From Variovorax beijingensis (GTDB taxonomy: Bacteria; Pseudomonadota; Gammaproteobacteria; Burkholderiales; Burkholderiaceae_C): a stretch of DNA of 64,000 nucleotides. The stretch is taken from the NCBI RefSeq assembly GCF_007828835.1, contig NZ_VIVL01000010.1, positions 62,001 through 126,000 on the forward strand, read 5' to 3'. The notes under the pieces were generated by a model. The model worked only from the letters and a program-made list of their open reading frames with translations, did not search any database and was not told where the DNA came from. The position numbers were made by a program, and so were the translations under genes. This document shows positions 7,137-15,567 of this stretch, piece by piece. Within the stretch, counting starts at the first letter, position 1. Each line of letters starts with the position of its first letter.

Positions 7137-7967
7137 ATGCCGAATCGGATCAACGAAGCCATCCAGACGCATTACGGCCGCCCGGATGTGGGAAGCGTCA
7201 TCCTGGCGGCCCTGGAAAAGGCGGGCAAAGACCTGGACCGCCTCACGCCGGAAGACCTGGCACCTGTCGACGAGTTTCATATCCGGGGCCGGGCAGCGAC
7301 GCTTGAGCTTGCCCGGGCCGCGGGTCTCGATGCGAACAAGCGTGTGCTCGATGTCGGCAGCGGTGTTGGCGGGACTTCGCGCTGTCTTGCAAGGGAAATC
7401 GGTTGCCACGTCACTGGCATTGACCTCACGGACGAATACTGCCGTGCCGCTGCAATGCTCTCTGCCAGGGTCGGCCTCGCGGACCTGGTCGACTATCGCC
7501 AGGGTGATGCCACCAACCTGCCGTTCGACGACGGCGTGTTCGACGTCGTCTGGACGGAGCACGTGGCCATGAACATTCCAGACAAGCTCCGGCTGTACGA
7601 GGAGATGCACCGGGTTCTGAAGCCGGGCGGCACGCTCGCCATCTACGACGTGTTGGCCGGCCCTTCTGGACCGGTCCTGTTTCCCGTCCCATGGGCACGC
7701 ACGCCGGATACGAGCTTCCTCGTGCAGCCGGACGAGTTGCGCAGGCTTCTCGAGAACGCGGGATTCACGATTTCTGACTGGATGGACACGACCGAGGCCG
7801 CGCGCACGTGGTTTGTGTCCCTGGTCGAGAAGATCCGCAAGGAAGGCTTTCCGCCCCTTGGATTCCATCTGCTTCTGGGGGCTGATTTTCAGGCGATGGC
7901 ACAAAACCAAGGGCGAAATCTCCAGGAAGGGCGGATTGTTCTTGGACAAGTTGTCGCAAGAAAATAG
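7137..7967 (+). CDS. Class I SAM-dependent methyltransferase
   Basis: A 276-residue methyltransferase. SAM-binding motif I is VLDVGSGVGGTSRCLA (about residues 69-84), followed by the acidic strand end VTGIDLTDEYC, motif II around GDATNLPFDDGVFDVVWTEH and LKPGGTLAIYDVL. The arrangement (VGGTSR, TEHVAMNIPDK) recalls the sarcosine/dimethylglycine and ubiquinone/menaquinone methyltransferase group, but the acceptor is not determined. The start is fixed by GGAGG 6 nt before the ATG at 7137; a longer frame from 6984 includes non-homologous sequence. It sits between two gene remnants. Confidence 0.88.
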   Translation: MPNRINEAIQTHYGRPDVGSVILAALEKAGKDLDRLTPEDLAPVDEFHIRGRAATLELARAAGLDANKRVLDVGSGVGGTSRCLAREIGCHVTGIDLTDEYCRAAAMLSARVGLADLVDYRQGDATNLPFDDGVFDVVWTEHVAMNIPDKLRLYEEMHRVLKPGGTLAIYDVLAGPSGPVLFPVPWARTPDTSFLVQPDELRRLLENAGFTISDWMDTTEAARTWFVSLVEKIRKEGFPPLGFHLLLGADFQAMAQNQGRNLQEGRIVLGQVVARK

Positions 7968-7969
7968 GC

Positions 7970-8089
7970 GGCGCCCAACAATGGGTGCAGCCGCCCGGCA
8001 TCCGACATACCGTCATGGCCTGGCCGGACCACTGCGAGCTGATCGAGATCGTGCGGCCTGCGGTGCACGAGACGGTCAACGGCGCGTGA
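7970..8089 (+). pseudogene. C-terminal remnant of a cupin-domain gene
   Basis: In the short gap after the methyltransferase, the plus-strand frame through 7985 reads QQWVQPPGIRHTVMAWPDHC, then ELIEIVRPAVHETVNGA and a stop at 8087-8089. This pattern (W..PPG..H.V...DHCELIEI..PA) is the last strand pair of a small cupin, with one metal-type histidine. Nothing of the upstream cupin motif is present, so it is a 3' stump or a very small unclassified frame. Confidence 0.45.
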
Positions 8090-8104
8090 ACACGGCCGCT
8101 GCGG

Positions 8105-8917
8105 CTACGCCGGTGCCGTGCCCTTGACGGCCCAGGCCAGCGCCGCGTAGGAGCGAGTGCCATCGGCTTCGCCGTCGAGATAGGCCGCCTCGACGGCATC
8201 GCGCAGCCGTGAGCGCGCGGCCGCGTCGAGCGTGGCGACGTACTCCGCGCCGGGACCGTCCTTGCCCTCGAAGGGTGCCCAGTAATCCGCGAACGAGGCG
8301 AACTCCATCCGGATGGCGAGCGTCGTTTCTTCCACGCCCTTGAACCCGGCGTCGCGCCAGGCCCGCGCCAGTTCGCCGGGCCGCGTCAGGGGCCGCGTGT
8401 AGTTGCGGGCGCGGCGCGCCCCGGCCTCCGGGTCGAGCACGGCGGCAGTGTCGAAGAACATGCGGTTGGCGATCCAGCCGCCGCGCGCGTCCCACACCGC
8501 CGCGCCGATCACCGCGCCGGGCCTGGCGACGCGGCGCATCTCGGCAATGGCCTTGCCCGGCTCCGGCACGAAGTGCAGCACCAGCAGCGAGAGCACGCGG
8601 TCGAAGCTTTGCGCCGGGTACGGCAGCGCGCAGGCGTCGGCCACCTCGAAAACGATGCGCGCATCCTCGTTGTGGCGCCGGGCCTGTTCGATGTAGGGCT
8701 GCGCGATGTCCACGCCCCGCATTTCGCCGGCGCCGGTGCGCCGGGCCACGGCGAAAGTCAGGTGGCCGGTGCCGCAGCCGACATCGAGGATGCGGTCGCC
8801 GTCCGCGGTGCCGACGAAGTCGAGAAAAGGCAGCGCGAGGAGTCGGCTCCAGCGGCCCATCAGCCGTTCATAGCCATCGCCGTCGGCGGCGACGAAGGTC
8901 GAGGACGTGGTGCTCAT
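8105..8917 (-). CDS. Class I SAM-dependent methyltransferase (UbiE/Methyltransf_11 type)
   Basis: A 270-residue methyltransferase with motif I ILDVGCGTGHLTFAVA (about residues 43-58), the acidic residue at the end of strand 2 (MRGVDIAQPYIEQAR), motif II around VADACALPYPAQSFDRVLSL and the post-motif RVARPGAVIGAAVWD. The C-terminal third (ELARAWRDAGFKGVEETTLA) is the usual substrate-covering segment of this family. The acceptor is unknown. It is on the opposite strand to the previous methyltransferase and shares only the fold with it. Its start is at 8917 and its upstream gap to 9058 shows no clear promoter. Confidence 0.9.
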   Translation of the reverse strand: MSTTSSTFVAADGDGYERLMGRWSRLLALPFLDFVGTADGDRILDVGCGTGHLTFAVARRTGAGEMRGVDIAQPYIEQARRHNEDARIVFEVADACALPYPAQSFDRVLSLLVLHFVPEPGKAIAEMRRVARPGAVIGAAVWDARGGWIANRMFFDTAAVLDPEAGARRARNYTRPLTRPGELARAWRDAGFKGVEETTLAIRMEFASFADYWAPFEGKDGPGAEYVATLDAAARSRLRDAVEAAYLDGEADGTRSYAALAWAVKGTAPA

Positions 8918-9057
8918 GGCAATTCCTCCGCACGGCCGGGCGCATGGAAGAGTGCCGCGCAGGCAGATGCTATGCCTCGGCCGATGGCGGCGTCAACGCC
9001 GGCGCGCCTGCCGGTTTTCGGGCCGGCCGGAGTTCATGCTTCCTGGGAGCGCGTCGG

Positions 9058-10143
9058 CTACAACCCTTGTCGTGGCGCTTTTTGCAGCAACTCCGCAAGC
9101 TGTGCCTTCCACCACGCTGCCTGGCCTGTGGTTCCGTGCCCGGTGGTCCGGTCGCTGGCTGGAATCAGGTAGTAGCGGCCATTTTTCACGCGCTTCATTT
9201 CACGTTCCATGATGCCGGTCTCGGGCGGGTTGCGCTCGTCGTCAGCCGCGTTGATGGCGAGCACGGCAGCCTGAATGCGCTCCAGCCCGGGGGACGGGTT
9301 GTAGTCGGCGGACGCTTCCCATTGGTAGAGGATGTCGTTTGCATCCGCGGTGAAGGGCGCACCCAGTCGCGCCTCCAGCAGCTTGTCGGCCTGGGCGCGC
9401 GTCGGCGCGGCCTTGTACATCGCCAGGTTGCCGCCGTTGGTGGCGGTGGCGAAGAACACGGAGGCCAGCTGGGCGCTGCGGGGCTGGGTGGCGTAGTTGC
9501 CGTTGTTCCACTCCGGATCCCTGCGGATGGACTCGGTCAGCAGCCGGCGCATCATCCAGTTGCGGCTGGCCATCTCGGTGGGCTGGCACGCCATCGGCAC
9601 CAGCGCGTCCATGGCGCCAGGGTGCTTCACGCCCCACATCCAGGCATGCATGCCCCCCATGGAGTTGCCGATGATTGCGCGCAGGTGCTTGACGCCGAGG
9701 TGTTCGGTGACGAGCCGGTACTGCGCGTCCACCATGTCGTCGTAGTTGTAGCGGGGAAAGTTGGCGCGCAGGCCATCGGAGGGGCGGGCCGACTTGCCTG
9801 TTCCCAGACCGTCGGGAATGATGATGTAGTAGCGGGTGGCATCCAGCGGCTGGCCCACGCCGAACAGCTCGCCGGCAAAAGCGGGCGTCAGCATGCTTGC
9901 CGCCGAGCCGGCCGTTCCATGCAGGATCAGCACCGGCTCGCCACCGGGCGCGCCAATGGTCACGTAGTTCAGGCGCAGTTCCGGCATGACCTGGCCGGTA
10001 TGAAAGCGAAAGTCCTTGGCGATCCAGCTGCCCTCCTTGGGCGCCGGGTAATCGGCGGCCCGGCTCGTCAAGGCGAGCATCGCCAGGCAGGAGTACAAAG
10101 CGGCTCGCAGGGCGAACCGGTTGAAGCGTGGAACAGCGGGCAT
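9058..10143 (-). CDS. Exported alpha/beta-hydrolase of the homoserine acetyltransferase (MetX)-like type
   Basis: A 361-residue alpha/beta-hydrolase with MetX-like layout: LNYVTIGAPGGEPVLILHGT, the nucleophile elbow IIGNSMGGMHAW, an acid around INAADDERNPPE and the histidine in TTGHGTTGQAAWW. MetX enzymes are cytosolic, but this one begins with a signal peptide (MPAVPRFNRFALRAALYSCL ... TSRA), so it should act in the periplasm and is unlikely to make methionine. The start at 10143 has AGGAG 6 nt upstream, and the longer frame to 10287 is antisense to the GST start. Probably an esterase or acyltransferase on an imported compound. It is divergent from the glutathione S-transferase. Confidence 0.87.
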   Translation of the reverse strand: MPAVPRFNRFALRAALYSCLAMLALTSRAADYPAPKEGSWIAKDFRFHTGQVMPELRLNYVTIGAPGGEPVLILHGTAGSAASMLTPAFAGELFGVGQPLDATRYYIIIPDGLGTGKSARPSDGLRANFPRYNYDDMVDAQYRLVTEHLGVKHLRAIIGNSMGGMHAWMWGVKHPGAMDALVPMACQPTEMASRNWMMRRLLTESIRRDPEWNNGNYATQPRSAQLASVFFATATNGGNLAMYKAAPTRAQADKLLEARLGAPFTADANDILYQWEASADYNPSPGLERIQAAVLAINAADDERNPPETGIMEREMKRVKNGRYYLIPASDRTTGHGTTGQAAWWKAQLAELLQKAPRQGL

Positions 10144-10222
10144 GCAGTCTCCTATGGTTTGAGCACAATTTACCGCGAATGCCACATCTGCCGCGCCATG
10201 AACTCTCTTCTGGACACTCACC

Positions 10223-10870
10223 ATGACCATCACCATCACCGCCTTTGAACGCTCGCCCGACGGCGGCAAAGGCCTGGCGCGCGACACGCGCGTGCGCTGG
10301 GCATTGGAGGAAGCCGGCCTGCCCTACGAGGTGCGCCTGGTGTCCTTCCGCGCGATGAAGGAGGCCGCTCATCTGGCGCTGAATCCCTTCGGCCAGATCC
10401 CCACCTACGAGGAGGACGAGCTCGCGCTGTTCGAGACCGGCGCCATCGTGCTGCACATTGCCGAGCGCCGCCCGGGCCTGTTCCCGGCCGATGCCAACGC
10501 AAGGGCGCGCGCCATCGCGTGGATGTTTGCAGCGGTCAATACGATCGAGCCGCCCATCCTCGAACTCGTCACGGTCAAGCTGACGGAAGGCGACAAGCCC
10601 TGGAAGGCCGAGCGCATGCCTCTCGTGGAGGACCGAGTGCGCGCCCGACTGAACCAACTGGCCGCCCGCCTCGGCGAGGCCGACTGGCTGGACGGCGGCT
10701 TCAGCGCGGGCGACCTGCTGATGGTGTCGGTGCTGCTGCGGCTTCGGCCCTCCGGCCTGCTGGAGGAGTTTCCCAGCCTGGCTGCCTATGTCGCGCGCGG
10801 TGAAGCGCGGCCGGCCTACCAGCGGGCGTTTGCCGCTCAGCTGGCGATCAACGCCGCTCCCGCTCCATAG
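10223..10870 (+). CDS. Glutathione S-transferase family protein
   Basis: A 215-residue cytosolic GST. The N-terminal thioredoxin-like domain carries ARDTRVRWALEEAGLPYEVR, the cis-proline strand NPFGQIPTYEEDEL and the glutathione gamma-glutamyl site FETGAIVLHIAE, where the usual ES pair is ET. The all-alpha C-terminal domain contains the N-capping region WLDGGFSAGDLLMVSVLLRL. The usual catalytic Ser/Cys/Tyr near residue 10 is not obvious (ERSPDGGKG, Ser11 possible). It is divergent from the MetX-like exported hydrolase, with 79 bp between the start codons. The ribosome binding site is weak. Confidence 0.92.
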   Translation: MTITITAFERSPDGGKGLARDTRVRWALEEAGLPYEVRLVSFRAMKEAAHLALNPFGQIPTYEEDELALFETGAIVLHIAERRPGLFPADANARARAIAWMFAAVNTIEPPILELVTVKLTEGDKPWKAERMPLVEDRVRARLNQLAARLGEADWLDGGFSAGDLLMVSVLLRLRPSGLLEEFPSLAAYVARGEARPAYQRAFAAQLAINAAPAP

Positions 10871-10982
10871 CAGACATTCCCGGAGATCGCGTGGATGAGC
10901 GCTTCGCATGGGGACAGCAGTTTTCGCCCCGCGGCCCACGCCACCGAACGTCTGTGTCTGTATTCGCCGTTGCGCTACCCAT

Positions 10983-11019
10983 GACAAAGCGCCCAGGAAG
11001 AAATGGGACAAAGCGCCCA
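10983..11019. repeat. 13-bp direct repeat upstream of the cytochrome c gene
   Basis: GACAAAGCGCCCA occurs twice, at 10983-10995 and 11007-11019, 24 bp apart (about two helical turns), some 76-112 bp before the cytochrome start. The second copy also forms ATGGG-N8-CCCAT (11003-11020). The phased spacing suggests a binding site for a tandem-binding regulator, but no candidate protein is adjacent on the same strand, so function is not assigned. Confidence 0.4.
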
Positions 11020-11094
11020 TGCGCGGCTTGGCACGGATCGCTACCGTGGTGCCATGTCTACTTCGACATGAACGCCAAGCCCGGGAGCCAGCCA

Positions 11095-11625
11095 ATGAAG
11101 AATCGCATGAACTCACATGCCGCTCTGACGGCTCACCTGCTTCGCCGCGTCGCGCGCACCAGCGCCGTGTTGACCGTCCTCCTGTCCTCCGCCCTGGCAG
11201 GGGCGCAAACAGGCAGCAGCCAGAAGGCGAACAAGGACGAGATTCAGCGCGGCCGCTACCTGGTGATGATCGCGGGCTGCAATGATTGCCACACGCCCGG
11301 CTACGCCGCGAAGAACGGTGAGGTCGATGAGAAGCTGTGGTTGACTGGCGACGCCCTGGGCTGGTCCGGCCCGTGGGGCACTACGTATGCGGTCAATCTG
11401 CGCTTGCTCATGGCTGACATGAGCAAGCAGCAGTGGGTGAAGCATGCGCGCACCATGACACCCCGCCCGCCCATGCCATGGTTCAACGTGCGCCCGATGA
11501 CCGACGCGGACTTGAAGGCCATCTACGCCTACACCCGCTCGCTGGGTCGCGGCGGTGACCCGGCGCCCGCTTTTGTACCGCCGGGTACCAAGCCTGGCGG
11601 CCCGGTGGTGCAGTTCCCCGGCTGA
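11095..11625 (+). CDS. Small exported monohaem c-type cytochrome
   Basis: A 176-residue protein with a signal peptide (RRVARTSAVLTVLLSSALAG, cut near GAQ) and one haem motif CNDCH in RYLVMIAGCNDCHTPGY. PPMPWFNVRPMTDADLKAIY supplies a likely Met axial ligand and the C-terminal helix typical of cytochrome c domains. It should be a periplasmic electron carrier. The start at 11095 has GGGAG 7 nt upstream; a Met at 11068 is also in frame. There is no adjacent dehydrogenase, so its redox partner is unknown. The preceding 224-nt gap holds only the direct repeat at 10983-11019. Confidence 0.88.
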   Translation: MKNRMNSHAALTAHLLRRVARTSAVLTVLLSSALAGAQTGSSQKANKDEIQRGRYLVMIAGCNDCHTPGYAAKNGEVDEKLWLTGDALGWSGPWGTTYAVNLRLLMADMSKQQWVKHARTMTPRPPMPWFNVRPMTDADLKAIYAYTRSLGRGGDPAPAFVPPGTKPGGPVVQFPG

Positions 11626-11667
11626 TCATCATGCAACGCGGTTCGCAGCGGCGGGCGAAGAATCCCC

Positions 11668-12558
11668 TCAGGCCTTCTCGAAAGCAGGCCTGAAAACCGT
11701 GGCCGCGAAATCCGCGAGCGTCGTCGGGGTGATCTCGGTCGGGCCTTTGTCGTACTCGCCATCGAGGCGTCCCGTGGAGAAGGCCGTGCTCATTTCTGCG
11801 AGCTGCGCGGCGGCGTCCGCAGAGAAGCCCTGCTGCATCAGCGCTGCCCTGCCCTCTTCCGGCTCGGACTGGACATACGCGAGATCCGGCTTGCCGATGG
11901 CCGCGCCGAGCAGCGCCGTGGCTTCTTTCATCGTGTAAAGGCCTGGCGCGCGCAGATGGAGCACGCGCTTGCCCTTGCCTGAAGGCGTACGCAGCTCGCG
12001 CGCCACGACTCGCGCGATGTCCCCGGTGGCCACCATCGGCAGCGGTGCATCGGGCGCAGTCATGTCCGCATACACACCGATGGTCCGGATCATCTCTATC
12101 GCGATCAGGAGGTTCTCGAAGAAGTAACCCGGCCGCAGGTGCAGCACGTCCACACCGGCGAGTTCATCCAGGCGCCGCTCCTGCCGATGCAGCCCCGCAA
12201 TCGGGCCCGTCCCCGAGCCCAGGTGCGCGCCGACGCTGCTCAGATTCACAACGCGTGTCAGGCCAGCCGCAGCGATGGCGCGCGTGATTGCATGGCCCAG
12301 CCGATCCTGCTCGGCCGCCATGTCGTGCGCTGCGTAGTCGGTAGGGATCATCGTGTAGACGGCCGTCGCGCCGGCGAATGCCTGGGCCAGGAAGCCCGCA
12401 TCGCCGATGTCGCCGGCCGCGATATCCGCACCCGCAGCCTTGACAGAAGCAAGCGATCCCGCATTGCGACCGACGACGCGTACCGGTGTCCCTTGTCCAA
12501 GCAGCAGTGCCGCGACCTTGGACGTGATGTTGCCGTTGGAGCCGAGGAGCACGTACAT
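11668..12558 (-). CDS. NmrA-like atypical SDR, NAD(P)-binding
   Basis: A 296-residue NmrA/quinone-oxidoreductase-2-like protein. It opens with MYVLLGSNGNITSKVAALLL, a GxxG-type dinucleotide fold variant in place of GATGxxG, then VRVVGRNAGSL, the GD pair in AAGDIGDAGFL and VVNLSSVGAHLG. There is no YxxxK catalytic pair, as usual in the NmrA group, which often senses NAD(P) redox state or reduces quinones. The start at 12558 follows AAGGGA by 6 nt; an upstream Met at 12597 is less likely. It is divergent from a LysR regulator, a common pairing in which the regulator controls the SDR. Confidence 0.88.
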   Translation of the reverse strand: MYVLLGSNGNITSKVAALLLGQGTPVRVVGRNAGSLASVKAAGADIAAGDIGDAGFLAQAFAGATAVYTMIPTDYAAHDMAAEQDRLGHAITRAIAAAGLTRVVNLSSVGAHLGSGTGPIAGLHRQERRLDELAGVDVLHLRPGYFFENLLIAIEMIRTIGVYADMTAPDAPLPMVATGDIARVVARELRTPSGKGKRVLHLRAPGLYTMKEATALLGAAIGKPDLAYVQSEPEEGRAALMQQGFSADAAAQLAEMSTAFSTGRLDGEYDKGPTEITPTTLADFAATVFRPAFEKA

Positions 12559-12642
12559 GGCAGTTCCCTTCATGGGTGATGTTGCGATGGGTGCCATGGT
12601 GCGCGTCGCGGTTGTTTTCAGAAAGCGCCTGCGAGAGAATTC

Positions 12643-12665
12643 ATTGTCCAGTTCTGGAGAACAAT
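12643..12665. promoter_or_regulatory. Palindromic operator overlapping the LysR ribosome site
   Basis: ATTGT (12643-12647) and ACAAT (12661-12665) flank an inner palindrome TCCAG-TT-CTGGA (12647-12658). The right half covers the ribosome binding region just upstream of the LysR ATG at 12669 and lies within the divergent LysR/NmrA promoter gap. Position suggests autoregulation by the LysR protein; this is inference. Confidence 0.5.
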
Positions 12666-12668
12666 TGC

Positions 12669-13574
12669 ATGAAGGCTCCTGCCATCTCCTTTGCCCGCCT
12701 GGCGGCCTTCGTTGCAGTTGCCGAGGCTGGAAGCTTCACTGCGGCTGCCGAACGTCTGAACACGGCCAAGTCCGCAGTCAGCCAGGCGGTGGCGGTGCTC
12801 GAGCGGGAGTTGGGCACGCAGCTGCTGCGGCGATCCACGCGCAAGCTCGCGATCACCGAAGCTGGGGAAGCATTTCTCTCCGACTGCCGTCAGCTGCTGG
12901 CCGGCGCCGAGGCCGCAATGGAGCGGGCACGCACCGGGCACGCGCAACCTTCGGGGACCTTGCGGCTCACCAGCCCCCAGGGATCGGCCGGCATGGTGGC
13001 CCGCTGGATCGCGACTTACAGCGAACGCTATCCCGCCATGCGCGTGGACTATGTGCCCACGGACCGCAGGCTCGACCTGATCGCCGAGCACTTCGATCTC
13101 GCGATCCGCGTCGGACCGATGGCTGATTCCGGCCTTCGCGCGGTGGTGCTCGAGGAGCTCGGGCTCTGGACGGTCGCGGCGGCCAGCTACCTTGCCCGGC
13201 ATGGCACGCCGCGCAAGCCCGCGGAGCTTGCGGGCCATGAGTGGATCGCGCTGTCGCTGCTGCCCGCGCCGTGGTCGATCGATTTCGAGCGCGGCGGCCG
13301 CAAGCTGCGTGTGAAGCTGCGCGGCTCGATATCAGCGGCGAGCACGGACGCCGTGCTGCAACTGGTGAGCCAAGGCGCAGGTATCTCCTTTTTCCCCAGT
13401 ACGGCAGACCTGCGTGCTGAGGTGGAAGCCGGGCGCCTCGTTCGCCTCTTTCCCGGCTGGGCGTCGGGGCGCATGTTTCTCTACGCGGCGTATCCGGGCA
13501 ACATCGCACCTCCCGCGAAGACGCGCGCGTTCATCGATCTTGCGAAGGAAGCGGTGCGGTCTGCGGGGCCCTAG
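12669..13574 (+). CDS. LysR-family transcriptional regulator
   Basis: A 301-residue LysR regulator. The N-terminal winged HTH reads FARLAAFVAVAEAGSFTAAA and KSAVSQAVAVLERELGTQLL, ending RRSTRKLAITEAGE. The effector domain follows from about residue 95 (GTLRLTSPQGSAGMVARWIA...) and belongs to the DsdC/AaeR-like (crp-type LTTR subgroup PBP2_CrgA-like) style. It is divergent from the NmrA-like gene 110 bp away and likely controls it. The chosen ATG follows GGAGA within the operator-like palindrome. Confidence 0.93.
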   Translation: MKAPAISFARLAAFVAVAEAGSFTAAAERLNTAKSAVSQAVAVLERELGTQLLRRSTRKLAITEAGEAFLSDCRQLLAGAEAAMERARTGHAQPSGTLRLTSPQGSAGMVARWIATYSERYPAMRVDYVPTDRRLDLIAEHFDLAIRVGPMADSGLRAVVLEELGLWTVAAASYLARHGTPRKPAELAGHEWIALSLLPAPWSIDFERGGRKLRVKLRGSISAASTDAVLQLVSQGAGISFFPSTADLRAEVEAGRLVRLFPGWASGRMFLYAAYPGNIAPPAKTRAFIDLAKEAVRSAGP

Positions 13575-13694
13575 GGTGCGGCAAGGCCGGGGACCGCGCA
13601 TTGTTCACGACGTGTTCGTTTGCCAAGCCCATCTCGAGGCGACCTTCTTCGGATCGAGAACGTCAAGCTCCTGAGCGCCTGTGGCCGCTGGCCC

Positions 13695-14660
13695 TCACTC
13701 TGCCTTGATGCCTTGCACACGGATCAACTCCGCCCAGCGTGTGTATTCGCTGCGAATCAGGCGACCGAGCACGTCGGGCGCGCCGCCCGCCGGTGTAATG
13801 CCCATGGCGACCATCCTGTCGCGCACCGCCGGTTGATTCAGCGCGTTGTTGAACGCGGTGTTGAGTCGCCGGATCGCCGGCTCAGGCGTGCCCGCCGGGG
13901 CCGCGAAGGCGTACCACGGCTCGATGACGAAGCCGGCAAAACCCAGTTCTTCCATCGTCGGAACGTCCGGCAGATTGGCCGAGCGCGTCTTGCCCGTCAC
14001 CGCCAGCGCACGCACCTTGCCCTGCTTGACGAAGGGCAGGATGGAAGGCTCGTTGTCGAAGAATACCGGGACCTGGCCGCCGATGAGGTCGGTGATGGCA
14101 GGCCCCGATCCCTTGTATGGCACATGCGTCATCTCGATGCCCGCCATCTTCTTGAGCAACTCGGCGGCGAGGTGGTTGGACGCGCCCACGCCCGAAGACG
14201 CGTAGGCCGTGGGCTGGCGCCTGGCCTGGTCGACCAGGTCCTTCACGCTGCGGATGTCCGCATCGTTGTTGACGACGAGCACATTGATCGATGCGCCCAG
14301 CAGGATCACCGGCGCCACGTCCTTGAACAGGTCGTAGCCGATGTTCTTGTACAGGCTCGCATTGATGGCGCAGCTGCCAATGCTGCACTGGACCAGCGTG
14401 TAGCCATCGGGGGGCGCCTTCAGCGCCGACGCCGTTCCCACGCTGCCGGCGGCGCCGGCACGGTTGTCGACGATGACGGGCCGCCCCAGCTCCGCCGACG
14501 CCGCATTGGCAAGCAGGCGCCCGACCACGTCCGCGCTGCCACCGGGCGGAACCGGGATGACCAGCTTCACCGGGTGGGCTGGATAAGTCTGTGCGGCAAC
14601 AGGCCCGCCCGCAGCAGCGATGAGGCCGAACAGGACGGCGGTGAAGAAGCGGCGTTCCAT
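13695..14660 (-). CDS. Bug-family periplasmic solute receptor
   Basis: A 321-residue Bug (TctC-like) receptor with signal peptide (RRFFTAVLFGLIAAAGGPVA, cut after AAQ). Family marks are YPAHPVKLVIPVPPGGSADV, VDNRAGAAGSVGTASALKAP, PDGYTLVQCSIGSC, HVPYKGSGPAITDLIGGQV and DVPTMEELG. It is the last gene of the long sugar-acid-type operon: its ATG is one base after the stop of the DapA-like gene. The same operon already encodes an ABC importer, so two unrelated receptor systems are cotranscribed. No TctA/B genes lie beside it, and it may work with a TTT membrane pair encoded elsewhere. Confidence 0.95.
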   Translation of the reverse strand: MERRFFTAVLFGLIAAAGGPVAAQTYPAHPVKLVIPVPPGGSADVVGRLLANAASAELGRPVIVDNRAGAAGSVGTASALKAPPDGYTLVQCSIGSCAINASLYKNIGYDLFKDVAPVILLGASINVLVVNNDADIRSVKDLVDQARRQPTAYASSGVGASNHLAAELLKKMAGIEMTHVPYKGSGPAITDLIGGQVPVFFDNEPSILPFVKQGKVRALAVTGKTRSANLPDVPTMEELGFAGFVIEPWYAFAAPAGTPEPAIRRLNTAFNNALNQPAVRDRMVAMGITPAGGAPDVLGRLIRSEYTRWAELIRVQGIKAE

Positions 14661-14661
14661 G

Positions 14662-15567
14662 CTATTGCCAGCCGTCGACCAGCCGCTTGAGCTGCGCCAG
14701 GTCCGCTTCGGGCAGCGGCCAGGTGCTGGGCGGCCGGGCCGCGCCGCAGTCTCGCCCGGCGTATTGCAGCGCCGCTTTCACTACGCTCACGTTCGAGCCG
14801 TTGCGCTCATGCGTGCGCAATTCCTCGAAGGCCGCGATGCCGCCGATCAATTCCATCGCCAGCTGGTGATCCCCCTTCGCCAACGCGGCGTGAATGCGCA
14901 CGGACAGGTCGGGCCGCACGTTGATCAGCCCCGAGGTGAAGCCGCGGGCGCCCACCGCATACATCGGCGGGGCCCAGGGCTCGGCCAGTCCGCACACCCA
15001 GGCCAGGCCGCGATCGGCCACCTGCGCCATAGCCTGCACCAGGCGCAAGGGCGTGGGCGACGCCCATTTCACACCGATGACCTGCGGGATTCGGCACAAG
15101 GCTTCGATCACCGGCAGGCCGATGGCGTCGTCGCGCAGATAAAGCACGACAGGCAGGCCGTCCGCCGCGTCGGCAACCCGGCGCACATACGTGACCACAC
15201 CGCTGGGCGCGACGAAGGGGTCCGTCAGTTGATGCACCATCAGGGCAGCGGCACCTGCCTTGCGTGAGGCGCGCGCCAGGGCGCAGGCGTCGTGGACGCT
15301 GCGCCCCACGCCACCCAGCAAGGGCACGCGGCCACGGACTTGTTCCGCCGCGGCATGCACCATGCGCTCGGCCTCCGACATGGTCAGGCCGAAGAATTCG
15401 CTGGTGTTGCCATTGGCCACCAGCACATGGACGCCCGCCTCGATGGCGCGGTCGACGACGGGGCCCAGGCGATCGGGCGCGATGTGGTCCGCATCGTCGA
15501 AGGGCGTCACCAGGATGCCTGAGATGCCGTCCAGGGCGGTCCTGAGGGGCGTTATCGGTTCAGTCAT
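14662..15567 (-). CDS. Dihydrodipicolinate synthase (DapA)/aldolase-superfamily enzyme
   Basis: A 301-residue class I aldolase-fold enzyme. The Schiff-base lysine is in PQVIGVKWASPT, the active-site tyrosine in LPVVLYLRDD, and the pyruvate-binding loop reads NGNTSEFFGL in place of the GTTGE of true DapA. In operons with enolase-superfamily dehydratases this family usually acts as a 2-keto-3-deoxy sugar acid aldolase or a 5-dehydro-4-deoxyglucarate dehydratase, which fits its neighbours. The ATG at 15567 overlaps the stop of the mutarotase gene by 8 nt; an in-frame ATG at 15603 would extend it by 12 residues. Confidence 0.92.
   Translation of the reverse strand: MTEPITPLRTALDGISGILVTPFDDADHIAPDRLGPVVDRAIEAGVHVLVANGNTSEFFGLTMSEAERMVHAAAEQVRGRVPLLGGVGRSVHDACALARASRKAGAAALMVHQLTDPFVAPSGVVTYVRRVADAADGLPVVLYLRDDAIGLPVIEALCRIPQVIGVKWASPTPLRLVQAMAQVADRGLAWVCGLAEPWAPPMYAVGARGFTSGLINVRPDLSVRIHAALAKGDHQLAMELIGGIAAFEELRTHERNGSNVSVVKAALQYAGRDCGAARPPSTWPLPEADLAQLKRLVDGWQ

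Noticed and set aside
10215..10250. Histidine-rich frame HHDHHHHRL near the GST start
   Set aside because: It is an out-of-frame reading of the ACCATCACC codons that begin the GST (MTITIT), not a tag or metal-binding protein.
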